Positions 1 to 9,312 of a stretch of DNA of 64,000 bases are shown here, one piece after another (position 1 is the stretch's first letter; each line of letters starts with the position of its first letter). The stretch lies in the NCBI RefSeq assembly GCF_900103735.1, contig NZ_FMXE01000005.1:124001-188000 (forward strand), read 5' to 3'. Origin of the DNA: Algoriphagus alkaliphilus. Its GTDB lineage: Bacteria > Bacteroidota > Bacteroidia > Cytophagales > Cyclobacteriaceae. The notes under the pieces are model-generated. The model was given only the letters and a program-made list of their open reading frames with translations, was not told the DNA's origin and did no database searches. Made by a program: the position numbers and the translations under genes.

Positions 1-231
1 GAGGGGTTATCCATGTTTTCCCCTCAAAGCAATCCTATGGTTTCTAATAAAAGTATGGATCAATATAATTCCATGTTTTCAAATGCTCCCAAGGGAAGTT
101 TTATGGAAATGATCTTTACCGCAACCGACGGATCGATCACGGACATGAAAGTCATAGAAATGGAAACAAAAAGTCCCCGAAAATATACCATGGCTGAATT
201 TCCAAATATGATGGCCGGAGTGGATAGATAA
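1..231 (+). CDS. C-terminal part of an unknown protein (5' end outside window)
   Basis: The frame is open from the first base of the window to a TAG/TAA-type stop at 229-231, so this is probably the last 76 residues of a longer gene rather than a short gene starting at the ATG at 13. The visible part is Met/Ser/Asn-rich and ends in a segment resembling a small beta-strand domain (MEMIFTATDGSITDMKVIE, then a KYTMAEFPNMM tail). The style recalls DUF4412-like secreted Bacteroidota proteins, but that is a guess. A strong hairpin terminator follows immediately. Confidence 0.5.
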   Translation, partial: EGLSMFSPQSNPMVSNKSMDQYNSMFSNAPKGSFMEMIFTATDGSITDMKVIEMETKSPRKYTMAEFPNMMAGVDR

Positions 232-236
232 TTCCA

Positions 237-263
237 AAAAAGGGCAGAAAAACTGCCCTTTTT
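237..263 (+). terminator. Rho-independent terminator
   Basis: Perfect 11-bp stem (AAAAAGGGCAG / CTGCCCTTTTT) with a 5-nt A loop. The A and T flanks would let it work on both strands. It closes the transcript of the truncated first gene. Confidence 0.85.
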
Positions 264-314
264 CATTTTTTCCATACCAAACACTGGTATCTTGAAGCTT
301 AATACTAATATCCT

Positions 315-815
315 GTGCAAATCACCCTTATCGTGGCCAAGGCAAAAAATAATGTCATTGGCAAAGACAACCAACTCATCTGGAAGCTTTCGGCTGACCT
401 CAAACGATTTAAGAGCATAACCTCCGGTCATTTTATTTTGATGGGCAGAAAAACTTACGAATCCTTGGGAAAGCCCCTTCCAAACCGAAAGCATATTATC
501 ATCACTCGAAATCCTGATTTTCAAGCACCTGAGGGACATTATGCATTTTCTTCGGTTGAAGAAGCTGTTATTTTTTGCAACAAAATAGGTGTGGAACAAC
601 TTTTCATAATTGGAGGAGGGCAGATTTACGAGGAGACAATAAACCGCTGCGATCGGTTAGAAATCACGGAAGTGGAAGCCGAACCTGAGGGTGACACCTT
701 CTTTCCTGAAATAGATCCAAAAATCTGGAAAGAGACCGAGCGTGAGCACTTTCCCGCAGACGAGAAAAATGAGTTTCCATTCGCTTTTGTGACTTACCAA
801 AAAATCAAAAAATAA
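315..815 (+). CDS. folA: Dihydrofolate reductase
   Basis: Reduces dihydrofolate to tetrahydrofolate with NADPH for one-carbon metabolism in the cytoplasm. The 166 residues match the usual bacterial length. The N-terminal strand ITLIVAKAKNNVIGKDNQ is followed by the folate pocket motif LIWKLSADLKRFK, with Asp28 as the catalytic acid. The usual Pro of the LPW motif is Ile here. The NADPH-binding segments MGRKTYESLGKPLPNR and FIIGGGQIYE are intact. The start is GTG at 315, since no ATG is available before the conserved first strand. It is separated by 2 bp from the downstream SDR gene, so the two are probably co-transcribed. Confidence 0.95.
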   Translation: MQITLIVAKAKNNVIGKDNQLIWKLSADLKRFKSITSGHFILMGRKTYESLGKPLPNRKHIIITRNPDFQAPEGHYAFSSVEEAVIFCNKIGVEQLFIIGGGQIYEETINRCDRLEITEVEAEPEGDTFFPEIDPKIWKETEREHFPADEKNEFPFAFVTYQKIKK

Positions 816-817
816 CC

Positions 818-1603
818 ATGGCAAAATCGGTCATTTGGATTACTGGGGCCTCCTCAGGAATAGGAGAGGCTACGGCAAAGAAATTTTCTCAGGAAGGCTA
901 TCGGGTGATCATTTCTGCAAGGAATGAAGAAGAACTGAACCGTGTGAAATCCGAGTGTTCAAATCCTGCCGATGTACAGGTTTTACCCCTCGATTTAGTA
1001 GAGATTGATTCCTTTGATGGAAAGGTAAGCCAGGCAATCGCCTTCTTTGGAAAGGTGGATATAATCCTTCACAATGGCGGAATCAGTCAGCGTTCATTGA
1101 TCAAGGAAACGGGTTTGGAAGTGGATCGGAAACTGATGGAGGTTAATTTCTTCGGTACGGTCGCTTTGACCAAAGCCATTTTACCTCACTTCGTTGTTCG
1201 AAAGACAGGACAATTTGCTGTGGTAAGTTCCTTGGTTGGAAAATTCGGTTCACCCTTTAGGTCTTCCTATGCTGCCTCCAAACATGCTTTGCATGGTTTT
1301 TTTGACACCTTGCGTGCAGAGCATTTTCAGGACAATATCACTGTCACGATGATTTGCCCCGGGTTTATCCGCACCAACGTTTCCGTCAATGCACTTACTG
1401 CCGATGGTAGTGCTTTGGGAAAGATGGATGAAGCACAGGCAAAAGGAATGAGCCCCGAGGCTTGTGCATCAGAAATTTATGCTGCCATCGCAAGGAAAAA
1501 GGAGGAAGTCTACATCGGAGGAAAAGAAACCTTTGCCGTACACCTTAAGCGGTTTTTTCCCGCCATTTTCTCCAAAATCATTAAAAAAGCCAAAGTTCGA
1601 TAA
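818..1603 (+). CDS. SDR family oxidoreductase (DHRS7/YqjQ-like)
   Basis: A classical short-chain dehydrogenase of 261 residues. The cofactor loop TGASSGIG is at residues 9-16, an NxGxS-type segment (HNGGIS) follows, and the catalytic set is Ser138, Tyr151 and Lys155 in the SSYAASKHAL motif. The basic residues after the beta2 strand (SARN) suggest NADP preference. The C-terminal tail (about residues 225-261) is basic and hydrophobic, as in the DHRS7 group that associates with membranes. The substrate cannot be read from sequence. It starts 2 bp after folA. Confidence 0.88.
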   Translation: MAKSVIWITGASSGIGEATAKKFSQEGYRVIISARNEEELNRVKSECSNPADVQVLPLDLVEIDSFDGKVSQAIAFFGKVDIILHNGGISQRSLIKETGLEVDRKLMEVNFFGTVALTKAILPHFVVRKTGQFAVVSSLVGKFGSPFRSSYAASKHALHGFFDTLRAEHFQDNITVTMICPGFIRTNVSVNALTADGSALGKMDEAQAKGMSPEACASEIYAAIARKKEEVYIGGKETFAVHLKRFFPAIFSKIIKKAKVR

Positions 1604-1708
1604 ATTAGCTAGGAGACCGAAGACAGAAGACAGAAGGAGTAAAAAACATACAGATTTTCGCAATTCACAAAACACCATTACTAAAAAACAAATAAACCCA
1701 TCAAGGGT
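1604..1708 (+). repeat. Purine-rich low-complexity spacer after a stop codon
   Basis: Directly after the SDR stop comes a run of GAAGACAGAAGACAGAAGG-type sequence followed by A-rich DNA up to the cinA start. It belongs to the polarised intergenic words described in the findings, with purines on the coding strand after a stop. Confidence 0.6.
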
Positions 1709-2965
1709 ATGCAAGTCGTAAAAGCAGAAATAATAGCCATTGGAGATGAATTACTCTATGGACAGATTGTAGATACCAATAGTCACTGGATCAGTCAGGA
1801 ACTGGATCTGATGGGCATGAAAGTGGTTCGGAAAACAACCGTGGGAGATAACAGAAAGGATATACTTACCGCTTTTGCTGAAGCTGAGAAACGTGCTGAT
1901 CTCGTCCTGATCACAGGAGGCTTGGGGCCCACGCAGGATGACTTGACCAAGCCGCTACTGGCGGAACATTTTGACTGCGAAATCCTGGAAGTACCCGAGG
2001 CAGTTGAGGCCATCACAGCATTTTTCAAGCGAAGAGGAAGAGAAATGACACCCTTGAATATTCTCCAAGGACACCTTCCCGCCTGCTGCACTTATGTACC
2101 CAATGAAGTCGGTACCGCTCCGGGAATGTGGTTTGAGCGAAACGGGACTTATTGGATGTCCATGCCCGGAGTGCCCCATGAGATGAAAAAGCTCATGAAG
2201 GACTTTGTTTTACCGAAGCTTCCGAGTCTTTTTACGCTACCTGTGATTTTCCATAAAGTGATCAAGACCGTCGGAATCGGAGAAAGCTGGCTGGCCGATC
2301 TAATAAAAGATTGGGAAAACGCACTTCCCGAACATATCCGTTTGGCATATTTGCCTTCCCTTGGGCATGTCAAACTTCGACTTACCGGATTTGGGGATGA
2401 TAAGTCGCAATTGGAACAGGAAATAGATCAACATATAAAAGTCATTTTGCCGACAATTGGCAAGTACGTTTATGGCTATAATGAGGAAACACTGGAAACA
2501 GCCATAGGAAAGCTTTTGAAGCAAAACGGGAAAACTGTAGCTTTGGCTGAGAGCTGTTCGGGTGGATACATTTCACATTTGGTCAGCAGTGTGGCAGGTT
2601 GCTCGGCGTATTATATGGGATCAGTTGTCCCCTATCATAATCAGTTCAAGGAAAAAGTCCTTGGTGTAAAAGCGGAAACCCTGAGAAATCATGGTGCAGT
2701 AAGTGAAGAAACTGTGCGGGAAATGGCCGAAGGAGTGCGGCACCTTTACGGGGCTGACTTTGGTCTTTCCAGCAGTGGCATCGCCGGTCCCGATGGTGGT
2801 TCCGAGGAAAAACCGGTGGGGACAGTTTGGATTTCATGTGCCGGAAAGGGGTTTACTGAAGCCAAAAAACTACAATTAACCCAAGACCGAATGCTGAATA
2901 TTCAATTAACAGGCGTTGCTGTTTTGAATTTGTTAAGAATTTGCATCAATCAGAATAACAAATAA
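1709..2965 (+). CDS. cinA: CinA-family protein (nicotinamide-nucleotide amidohydrolase)
   Basis: The 418 residues form the two-domain CinA architecture. An N-terminal MoaB/MogA-like domain (about 1-170) carries GDELLYGQIVDTNS and LITGGLGPTQDDLTK. A C-terminal amidase domain (about 255-410) carries the active-site serine motif ESCSGGYISHLVSSVAGCS and the SGIAGPDGG loop. The family deamidates nicotinamide mononucleotide in NAD salvage, and some members hydrolyse ADP-ribose. The start ATG at 1709 sits directly before the conserved first strand. The promoter is not obvious. Confidence 0.93.
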   Translation: MQVVKAEIIAIGDELLYGQIVDTNSHWISQELDLMGMKVVRKTTVGDNRKDILTAFAEAEKRADLVLITGGLGPTQDDLTKPLLAEHFDCEILEVPEAVEAITAFFKRRGREMTPLNILQGHLPACCTYVPNEVGTAPGMWFERNGTYWMSMPGVPHEMKKLMKDFVLPKLPSLFTLPVIFHKVIKTVGIGESWLADLIKDWENALPEHIRLAYLPSLGHVKLRLTGFGDDKSQLEQEIDQHIKVILPTIGKYVYGYNEETLETAIGKLLKQNGKTVALAESCSGGYISHLVSSVAGCSAYYMGSVVPYHNQFKEKVLGVKAETLRNHGAVSEETVREMAEGVRHLYGADFGLSSSGIAGPDGGSEEKPVGTVWISCAGKGFTEAKKLQLTQDRMLNIQLTGVAVLNLLRICINQNNK

Positions 2966-3052
2966 AATTTTACTTACAAGGTTTGGGTAGGAGTAAAAGA
3001 AAATTTAATTTTAAATCTTGAATTTAAACCCAATTTAATTATATAATTCGCT

Positions 3053-4357
3053 ATGGCAAGTGTAGAAATGCTGATGCCCAAAATGGGTGAAAGTATCATA
3101 GAAGGAACCATTCTTACCTGGCTAAAAAAGGAAGGTGATTCCATCGATCAAGACGAATCAGTCCTTGAAGTTGCCACTGACAAGGTGGACACAGAAGTTC
3201 CTGCCACACATGCCGGAATTTTGAAAAAAATTCTCGCCAAAGAGGGAGATGTAATTGCTGTCGGGGCCCCAATTGCTGTGATAGAAACTGCCTCTGAAAA
3301 TGGTGTTGCTCCAAGTTCTGTAAAAAATGAAATAGAACCTGCCAAAGAAGCGCTGGTAGCAGCAGCTCCTGCCAATACAGGGTCAATTATTGCTCAAGCA
3401 GAATCCCTGAATGAAACTCCTTCTGCAGACGGGAGATTTTATTCTCCTTTGGTGAAAAGTATTGCCAAAGAAGAAGGGATTTCCTCAGCTGAGCTTTCCA
3501 AAATACCGGGTACAGGAAAAGAAGGAAGGGTAACCAAAGAAGATATGCTTGGCTACCTGAAATCACGAAGAGATTTCCCATCGCTTTCACAGGCAGTAAA
3601 AGCAGCTCCCTCCATTTCGGAACCCAAAGTACAAATAAGTATCTCTGCTACTGATGAGATCATTGAAATGGATAGAATGCGAAAGATGATTTCCCAGCGG
3701 ATGATCGAATCCAAGCGGATTTCGGCTCACGTGACATCTTTCGTAGAAGCGGATATGACGAATATTGTCCTTTGGAGAGAGAAGAATAAATTAGCCTATA
3801 AAGCTAAATATGGAGAAGGAATCACCTTTACTCCCTTCTTCATTGAGGCGATTGCAAAGGCTATCCGTGACTTCCCGATGATCAATATCTCAGTAGACGG
3901 TGAGCGAATCATCAAGAAGAAAGATATCAACATCGGAATGGCTGTGGCACTACCTTCAGGTAATCTGATCGTACCGGTAATCCGAAATGTCGACCAATTG
4001 AATTTGGTTGGGATATCCAGCAAAGTAAATGATTTGGCCAACCGGGCCCGCACAAATAAACTAACAGCTGATGATTTGGCAGGCGGCACCTATACGGTTT
4101 CCAATGTGGGTTCTTTCGGAAATATCATGGGAACACCGATCATTCCCCAACCGCAGGTAGCGATCATGGCTGTAGGGGCTATTGTAAAGAAGCCTGCCGT
4201 GGTGGAAACTCCGACAGGAGATGTGATCGCAATCCGTCACAAAATGTTCCTCTCACACTCCTATGATCATCGGGTAGTAGATGGGGCACTTGGTGGGATG
4301 TTTGTCCGAAGAGTGGCAGATTATCTTGAGGAATTTGACCTGAATACCAGTCTTTAA
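3053..4357 (+). CDS. 2-oxo acid dehydrogenase E2 (dihydrolipoamide acyltransferase)
   Basis: Transfers an acyl group from a lipoyl arm to CoA in a pyruvate or branched-chain 2-oxoacid dehydrogenase complex. The order is a lipoyl domain (residues 1-78, lipoyl-Lys44 in ATDKVDTEVP), a flexible linker, a peripheral subunit-binding domain (about 128-170, SPLVKSIAKEEGI...GKEGRVTKEDM) and a catalytic domain (about 205-434) ending in SYDHRVVDG with His406 and Asp410. The 434-residue length is typical. No E1 or E3 gene is adjacent, so the complex must be encoded elsewhere. The single lipoyl domain and general look favour a branched-chain type, but this is not decisive. Confidence 0.92.
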   Translation: MASVEMLMPKMGESIIEGTILTWLKKEGDSIDQDESVLEVATDKVDTEVPATHAGILKKILAKEGDVIAVGAPIAVIETASENGVAPSSVKNEIEPAKEALVAAAPANTGSIIAQAESLNETPSADGRFYSPLVKSIAKEEGISSAELSKIPGTGKEGRVTKEDMLGYLKSRRDFPSLSQAVKAAPSISEPKVQISISATDEIIEMDRMRKMISQRMIESKRISAHVTSFVEADMTNIVLWREKNKLAYKAKYGEGITFTPFFIEAIAKAIRDFPMINISVDGERIIKKKDINIGMAVALPSGNLIVPVIRNVDQLNLVGISSKVNDLANRARTNKLTADDLAGGTYTVSNVGSFGNIMGTPIIPQPQVAIMAVGAIVKKPAVVETPTGDVIAIRHKMFLSHSYDHRVVDGALGGMFVRRVADYLEEFDLNTSL

Positions 4358-4361
4358 ATTC

Positions 4362-4396
4362 AAAAATGGTCCCGGGAAAATTCGGGACCATTTCTT
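4362..4396. terminator. Bidirectional terminator between convergent genes
   Basis: 10-bp stem AATGGTCCCG / CGGGACCATT flanked by A and T runs. It lies between the E2 gene (+) and the sensor kinase (-), which converge here. Confidence 0.85.
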
Positions 4397-4397
4397 T

Positions 4398-7265
4398 TTA
4401 TTCTGATTTTTCCCTCACTTTTCGATAGTAGTATTCCAACTTATCCGCCAAAGCCGCTAATCGAATCGGTTTGGTCAAGTAATCATTCATGCCTGATTCT
4501 ATCGCTTTCTTCTGATCTTCTTCAAAAACGTTAGCAGACAATCCGATAATAATAATCTCACTGTTGGCTTCATTTTTTCGAATTTCCCGTGTTGCTTCCA
4601 ACCCATTCATCACAGGCATTTGGACATCCATGAGTATCACATCAAACTTCTGAACACTTACTTTCTCCAATACTTCAACACCATTTTTTGCCACCTCAAA
4701 ATGAAAACCAAGCTGCTGAAACATCAAGGTCATCAATTGTAAATTCAAGTCATTATCTTCTGCTAATAAAATTTTCAATGGGAATACTGCTCCCATGTCT
4801 TTAATATCTTTCCATGTCAACTGATAGCTTTCAGGTATGATGAAGTCCTTTTCGGAATTTTTCACAATCACAGAAAAACTGAATACAGAACCTTCTCCAA
4901 GTTCACTTTCTATAACCAGTTGCCCTCCCAGCAATTCAATGATTTTTTTGGCAATGGCTAATCCCAATCCGGTACCCTGGTAAGCCCGGGTATTAGAACT
5001 CTCTACCTGATAAAACGGATCTGTAAGTTGCTCAAGATGCTCTTTTGGGATCCCGATTCCGGTATCGGAAACCCGAAAGGAAAGAAAAGAAAAAACCTCA
5101 TCTATTGGATTCAATTCCATTTTGATACCCACAGTACCCTCATCGGGTGTAAACTTGATCGCATTTCCGATTAAATTGAGCAAGACCTGATTAATTTTCC
5201 CTCTGTCAGCCTCAATAATTAAATTCTCCAGGGTGCTGAAGCTGATCTCCAGTTTGATCTTCTTTTTTCCCGCCAAGCCTGAAAGAATTTTGATTTGGTT
5301 CTTTAACTCCTCTACCGGATTAAAAAATGAATTTTGAATTTCAATTTTACCTGACTCAATTTTTGAATAATCCAGAATGTCTCGGATGATATTCAAAAGT
5401 GAGTTTCCGGAGTTTTTAATAATCTCAACGTATTGCTTTTGAATCTTATTAAGATTGGTACTTTCCAATAAATCAATAATTCCTAAAAGCCCATTCATCG
5501 GGGTACGAATCTCATGACTCATGTTAGCCAAAAAGTCTGACTTGGATCTATTGGCCTGATCGGCGGCATTCATTGCATCGACCAAACCTCTTTCCCATAC
5601 TTTCTGTCCAGTAATGTCTTTTGAAATAGACATGATTTGATTTTCATCCAAAGGAAAAAATCTCATTTCATAATGTTTATCTCCAATTGGGCTATGCCAA
5701 ACTACATTTATGGTTTGAATACTGCCTGTATTTTTTGCAAGATTAAAGACCCGAATAACTTCATCGGCTTGACCATGAGGAACAAATTCTCCCAAGGATT
5801 TACCTAAAGTGGATTGGGCTGAATTAAGAAGGTTCTTTTTGTCCTGAACATGAAAATCAAGTACAACACCCTCATTATTGTAGATAAAAATGGTGTCTGG
5901 AATATTATTGATAAGTGTTCTGAGTCTATTTTCACTTTGAATAGTCTCTTGTCTGATCAGATATTGAGAAGTGATATCTGTACAGATTCCCATACCTCCC
6001 GAAAATCTATCCGATTTATCGAAAAGCAACTTTTCAAAAATCCTGATCCTGATTTTGGCCCCATCGGGTTTTATGAAATCAATTTCGAAATCCACAATAT
6101 CCAATGATGCTTCCAATGCTTTTAAAATTTGCTCCTTAACAGAATTTGCTTGTAGATGGGTGGAATCGGCCTTGAAAGCATTGAAAAAATCAACCTTAGA
6201 ATGCCCAAGTACTTTCTCTACTTCATCAGAGACTTTGATCATCTCTCCTCTATAGTCATGAAAAAAAACAAAGCCATTTAACTCCTGTAGAAGAAGATTT
6301 TGTTGATCAAAAAGCCGGGATATCTCATCAAGACTTTCCTCTTGAAGCTTGATTGAATCCCTATTTCCCTTTAATGAAATAACGAAAAATGAAACTGTCC
6401 CTATCAATAAAATTACCACTCCCAAAAAAAGCATCAAGTAGGTACTATAAAAGCCGGAAGTCAAACCCTCCATTGGTACAAAAAACACCAAGGATGCGGG
6501 TTTACCGGAATTTGCATAGGAAAATGGATACTGCGCCAAAATCCCGGAAAACTCCTCCTCCCCTTTTTTCCAGTTCACTTCATAGAATCCCTTTAGCCCT
6601 AAATTAATGTCTGCCTTGATTTCATTAAAGTCATCTGTATTCAAAAAGACTCCTGCACCTGATTTTAAGGGAGTAATTGAAATCAGGTTATCCTCATAAA
6701 AAAGATACTTTTCACCACCCGGATTTAAATAGAAATTGGCGACATAGTCATGACTGTATTTGAGGATATCTATTGAATAAAGAATTCGAAAGCCAAATTT
6801 TCCTTCTACTAAAAATTGAGATCTTTTTACCTGCTGGCCAATTGCTTGATTGGAACGCTTTCGCATAAAATCATTTCGCGCTGTCATCGTAAAAATGATG
6901 GTAGAATCATTCATCTCTACCCAAATTGAATCTATCATCCCCGGGAAACTGGTGAAAGTTCTCCGTACGGCAACAGTAAATTCATCCCCTAATTCCTCTT
7001 CGTCCATTCTTGAATTTTCGAGGTACGAGATCAAAATTTTTGATTCCTCTTTGAATCGGTTCAAATCCACCTCCAAACCCCTGGCAGCCAGCTCAGTCTG
7101 TTTTATTAAAAATTCCTTTCTTGATTCTACTTGAGCATTGTAAATCGCGTTAAAAAAACTGAATCCCAAAGCAATCACAAGGATAACCAACAATGTACCG
7201 ATGGCGGTAATCAGTGAAAATTTCGGAAAGCCTTGGAAGTTTTTTTTCACTGTCGATTTTATCAA
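4398..7265 (-). CDS. Hybrid sensor histidine kinase / response regulator
   Basis: Membrane sensor of 955 residues. TM1 spans about 17-44, followed by an extracytoplasmic sensing region of about 230 residues and TM2 at about 274-298. Two PAS-like domains come next (about 315-440 and 450-555). The HisKA segment SDFLANMSHEIRTPMNG has the phosphoacceptor His584. The HATPase domain shows the N box (NLIGNAIKFTP), G1 (DTGIGIP) and G2 (GTGLGLAI). A fused receiver domain (about 830-950) has Asp880 in LMDVQMP. No output domain or HPt is fused, so the phosphate presumably goes to a separate HPt or regulator. The gene overlaps the upstream lipoprotein gene by 4 bp, implying a paired sensor. The input signal is unknown. 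Confidence 0.93.
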   Translation of the reverse strand: MIKSTVKKNFQGFPKFSLITAIGTLLVILVIALGFSFFNAIYNAQVESRKEFLIKQTELAARGLEVDLNRFKEESKILISYLENSRMDEEELGDEFTVAVRRTFTSFPGMIDSIWVEMNDSTIIFTMTARNDFMRKRSNQAIGQQVKRSQFLVEGKFGFRILYSIDILKYSHDYVANFYLNPGGEKYLFYEDNLISITPLKSGAGVFLNTDDFNEIKADINLGLKGFYEVNWKKGEEEFSGILAQYPFSYANSGKPASLVFFVPMEGLTSGFYSTYLMLFLGVVILLIGTVSFFVISLKGNRDSIKLQEESLDEISRLFDQQNLLLQELNGFVFFHDYRGEMIKVSDEVEKVLGHSKVDFFNAFKADSTHLQANSVKEQILKALEASLDIVDFEIDFIKPDGAKIRIRIFEKLLFDKSDRFSGGMGICTDITSQYLIRQETIQSENRLRTLINNIPDTIFIYNNEGVVLDFHVQDKKNLLNSAQSTLGKSLGEFVPHGQADEVIRVFNLAKNTGSIQTINVVWHSPIGDKHYEMRFFPLDENQIMSISKDITGQKVWERGLVDAMNAADQANRSKSDFLANMSHEIRTPMNGLLGIIDLLESTNLNKIQKQYVEIIKNSGNSLLNIIRDILDYSKIESGKIEIQNSFFNPVEELKNQIKILSGLAGKKKIKLEISFSTLENLIIEADRGKINQVLLNLIGNAIKFTPDEGTVGIKMELNPIDEVFSFLSFRVSDTGIGIPKEHLEQLTDPFYQVESSNTRAYQGTGLGLAIAKKIIELLGGQLVIESELGEGSVFSFSVIVKNSEKDFIIPESYQLTWKDIKDMGAVFPLKILLAEDNDLNLQLMTLMFQQLGFHFEVAKNGVEVLEKVSVQKFDVILMDVQMPVMNGLEATREIRKNEANSEIIIIGLSANVFEEDQKKAIESGMNDYLTKPIRLAALADKLEYYYRKVREKSE

Positions 7266-8275
7266 GAATTTGGAAAAACCTCAATTAAAAACCAACCCAT
7301 CGTGGGAAATGGAATACAAATCGCCTGCTTCAAATTTGGTTCGTTCTCAAAAATAAACCGGTCATTTTTTTGAAGAAGAAAATCCTGCGCCATTCTGCGT
7401 ACCTCTCTACTTTTGCTATTAAAGAGATTAAAATCAGAAATTCTGAAATTATCTGATTGAATGGTTTCTCTGTACACATGATTTTTCAATGGAGGAAGGC
7501 TCAAAGCTTTGATACCTAAACTTTTTCCCGCAACGATATCTCCTTTAGCATTTACCAAGACGAACTCCCCCTCTACGGAATTCAAAAACGTTTCAATGAT
7601 ATCACCTACCGTGTAGTCTACTCCCAAAACAGCAAACAGCTCACTTCCATCATAAACAGGATGCAGTACTGAAAGGATCCAACCTTTTCCCGCAGGATCA
7701 ATGTAGGGATCGGGAATCCAAACCAACCCCTTTTTGGGATTGTGTTCCAAATCTGCCTCATAAAAAAAGTTAAACTTGGTCACGTCAATATCCGGATCAA
7801 CGATATTTTTAGAATCATAGGCAGGATAAACCCTGCTTACCTGCATGAACGAATTGGAATAAATCTGAACAGCCAGAGGATTGTTTTTTTTGAATTCCAT
7901 GAAAACACTATCCAGTGCATTTGTCAAAACAACCTCCTTTTCCGCCTTCTGACGGTTAGGTGTCGAATTAAGAATAATAATAGAGCTCAGCTTAGGATCT
8001 TCACCGGGAATATTCGTGGAAAATGCCCCTTGATAACTATAGGGATTGGGCAATGGATTTCTTAAAATAGAATCCTTTTTAGTAAGGAGATAACTGTAAA
8101 ATTGAACCACGGTGTCCAGCTGCCGTGCCATTAATTCACCCTCTGATTCCATTTCCTGGATCAAAGCCTTTAGCTTATCAAAATTTTTACTCTGAAGTTC
8201 CTTTTCGGGAGTAGCGCAGCCAAACAGTGAAAGACCCACGGAAAAGAAAAAACAAATCCATTTTAACTGACTCAT
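7262..8275 (-). CDS. Lipoprotein with Cache-like sensor domain
   Basis: The 337 residues begin with a lipoprotein signal peptide whose lipobox is SLFGC (Cys20), so the protein is exported and lipid-anchored. The middle region (VWIPDPYIDPAGKGWILSV, then HPVYDGSELFAVLGVDYTV) has the strand pattern and wording of a dCache-type ligand sensor as found in chemoreceptors and kinases. It has no signalling domain of its own. The ATGA overlap with the downstream hybrid kinase suggests it presents a ligand to that kinase's periplasmic domain. The Cache call is pattern-based and moderate. Confidence 0.72.
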   Translation of the reverse strand: MSQLKWICFFFSVGLSLFGCATPEKELQSKNFDKLKALIQEMESEGELMARQLDTVVQFYSYLLTKKDSILRNPLPNPYSYQGAFSTNIPGEDPKLSSIIILNSTPNRQKAEKEVVLTNALDSVFMEFKKNNPLAVQIYSNSFMQVSRVYPAYDSKNIVDPDIDVTKFNFFYEADLEHNPKKGLVWIPDPYIDPAGKGWILSVLHPVYDGSELFAVLGVDYTVGDIIETFLNSVEGEFVLVNAKGDIVAGKSLGIKALSLPPLKNHVYRETIQSDNFRISDFNLFNSKSREVRRMAQDFLLQKNDRFIFENEPNLKQAICIPFPTMGWFLIEVFPNS

Positions 8276-8298
8276 AATTTGGCCTGATTTCAGGGAAA

Positions 8299-8538
8299 TT
8301 AGAGATTTTCCAACTGTGAACGAAAGGTTTTACCCATTTCATCGAAACGATTTTTCACTTTGTTGAAAAATTCACCTGTCAAAAAAATCTCCAAATCCAA
8401 TTCTTCCAACACCTCAGTTTCACTGAGCTTAAAAGTTTGCTCCATTGGACCCAACTCAAACTTGATTATGTATTTGTTGTTCCAGGAGAAAATGCTGATT
8501 CGCACCTCCTCCTGTACCAGTTCTTTGACAACTCTCAT
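8299..8538 (-). CDS. Conserved small hypothetical protein
   Basis: 79 residues, acidic and predicted alpha/beta (VRISIFSWNNKYIIKFELG, then LDLEIFLTGEFFNKVKNRF), with no signal peptide or membrane segment. Its ATG overlaps the stop of the OsmC gene (ATGA), so it is translationally coupled to that gene. I do not recognise a family. The coupling and clean reading frame make it a real gene. Confidence 0.7.
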   Translation of the reverse strand: MRVVKELVQEEVRISIFSWNNKYIIKFELGPMEQTFKLSETEVLEELDLEIFLTGEFFNKVKNRFDEMGKTFRSQLENL

Positions 8539-8954
8539 TCCGGCCTTCTGACTTCAGATTTGTAAGTGATGGTAGATTTCAAAGATGAAGCTACCGAACA
8601 ATATTTATCTACCGACAGGGCCACTACTTTTTCAAATTCCTCAGGAGTAGCATCAGGGGACACAAGGACAAATTTTAATTCAATGGCGGTATAGAATGCA
8701 GGCACACCTTCATTGCGCGTCCCTTCTGCCTCCACAAAAAAATCGACAATAGATCTTCGCTTTTTCTTCATCATCAAAACCGCATCTACCGATGCACAAC
8801 CTCCCAATGCTGACAACAGCAAATCCATGGGGGATTGGGCATGCTTATGCTCCGGGTCATACATGTCAATATTCACCACATTCCCCTGAGGATTGCGAGA
8901 TTCATATTCTAAATCCGCCTTCATTCGGACGGTCACATTGCGTTTATTTGCCAT
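8535..8954 (-). CDS. OsmC-family protein
   Basis: The 139 residues have the OsmC/Ohr fold signature, with two conserved cysteines at Cys53 (LSALGGCASVD) and Cys119 (DKYCSVASSL). In this family these form a thiol peroxidase site that reduces organic hydroperoxides. The sequence is closer to the YhfA/OsmC branch than to Ohr, because the helix before Cys53 reads SPMDLLLSALGG. It is the first gene of a two-gene unit with the small hypothetical gene downstream. Confidence 0.88.
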   Translation of the reverse strand: MANKRNVTVRMKADLEYESRNPQGNVVNIDMYDPEHKHAQSPMDLLLSALGGCASVDAVLMMKKKRRSIVDFFVEAEGTRNEGVPAFYTAIELKFVLVSPDATPEEFEKVVALSVDKYCSVASSLKSTITYKSEVRRPE

Positions 8955-9312
8955 TTTGATTTACGGTTTACGATGCTTCGACTTGGTTCGGTTCCGCACA
9001 CCAACCGACGCTCAGCACAAGTTTTTTGATTTACGCCCTATTTTAGTTTTTTGAGACTTTTACCTCTTGGTTATGCCGCTTCTTCAGAAGAAACGCTTTA
9101 GAATTTTTTAAAATCCAGCTTCTGGAGAAGCAGGATAACATTAAACTGGAACAGCAAACTGAGACTGCTTACTCCTTTCAACTTTCTTACTTTAGCCTTC
9201 TGATTTAAGAACACTGCCTGCTGCAACTGCCTGCTTTTTTTCTGACTTCTCACTTTAGCTTTCTGACTTTCTGCCAACTGTGAACTTCCTACTCTTCCGT
9301 CTTCTCACTTAA
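8955..9312 (-). repeat. Low-complexity spacer between icmF and the OsmC gene
   Basis: 358 bp with no plausible gene. Read on the coding (-) strand, the stop of icmF is followed by purine-rich words (AGTGAGAAGACGGAAGAG, AGTCAGAAAGCTAAAGTGAG twice in variant form, GCAGGCAGTTGCAGCAGGCAGT). After a middle stretch with two CTTCT/AGAAG hairpins (around 9078-9130), the region just before the OsmC start reads CATCGTAAACCGTAAATC. This is one of the clearest examples of the polarised spacer words. Confidence 0.65.

Noticed and set aside
60-599. 179-codon open frame on the minus strand over folA
   Set aside because: It is antisense to folA, whose motifs are intact. The product shows no recognisable domain.
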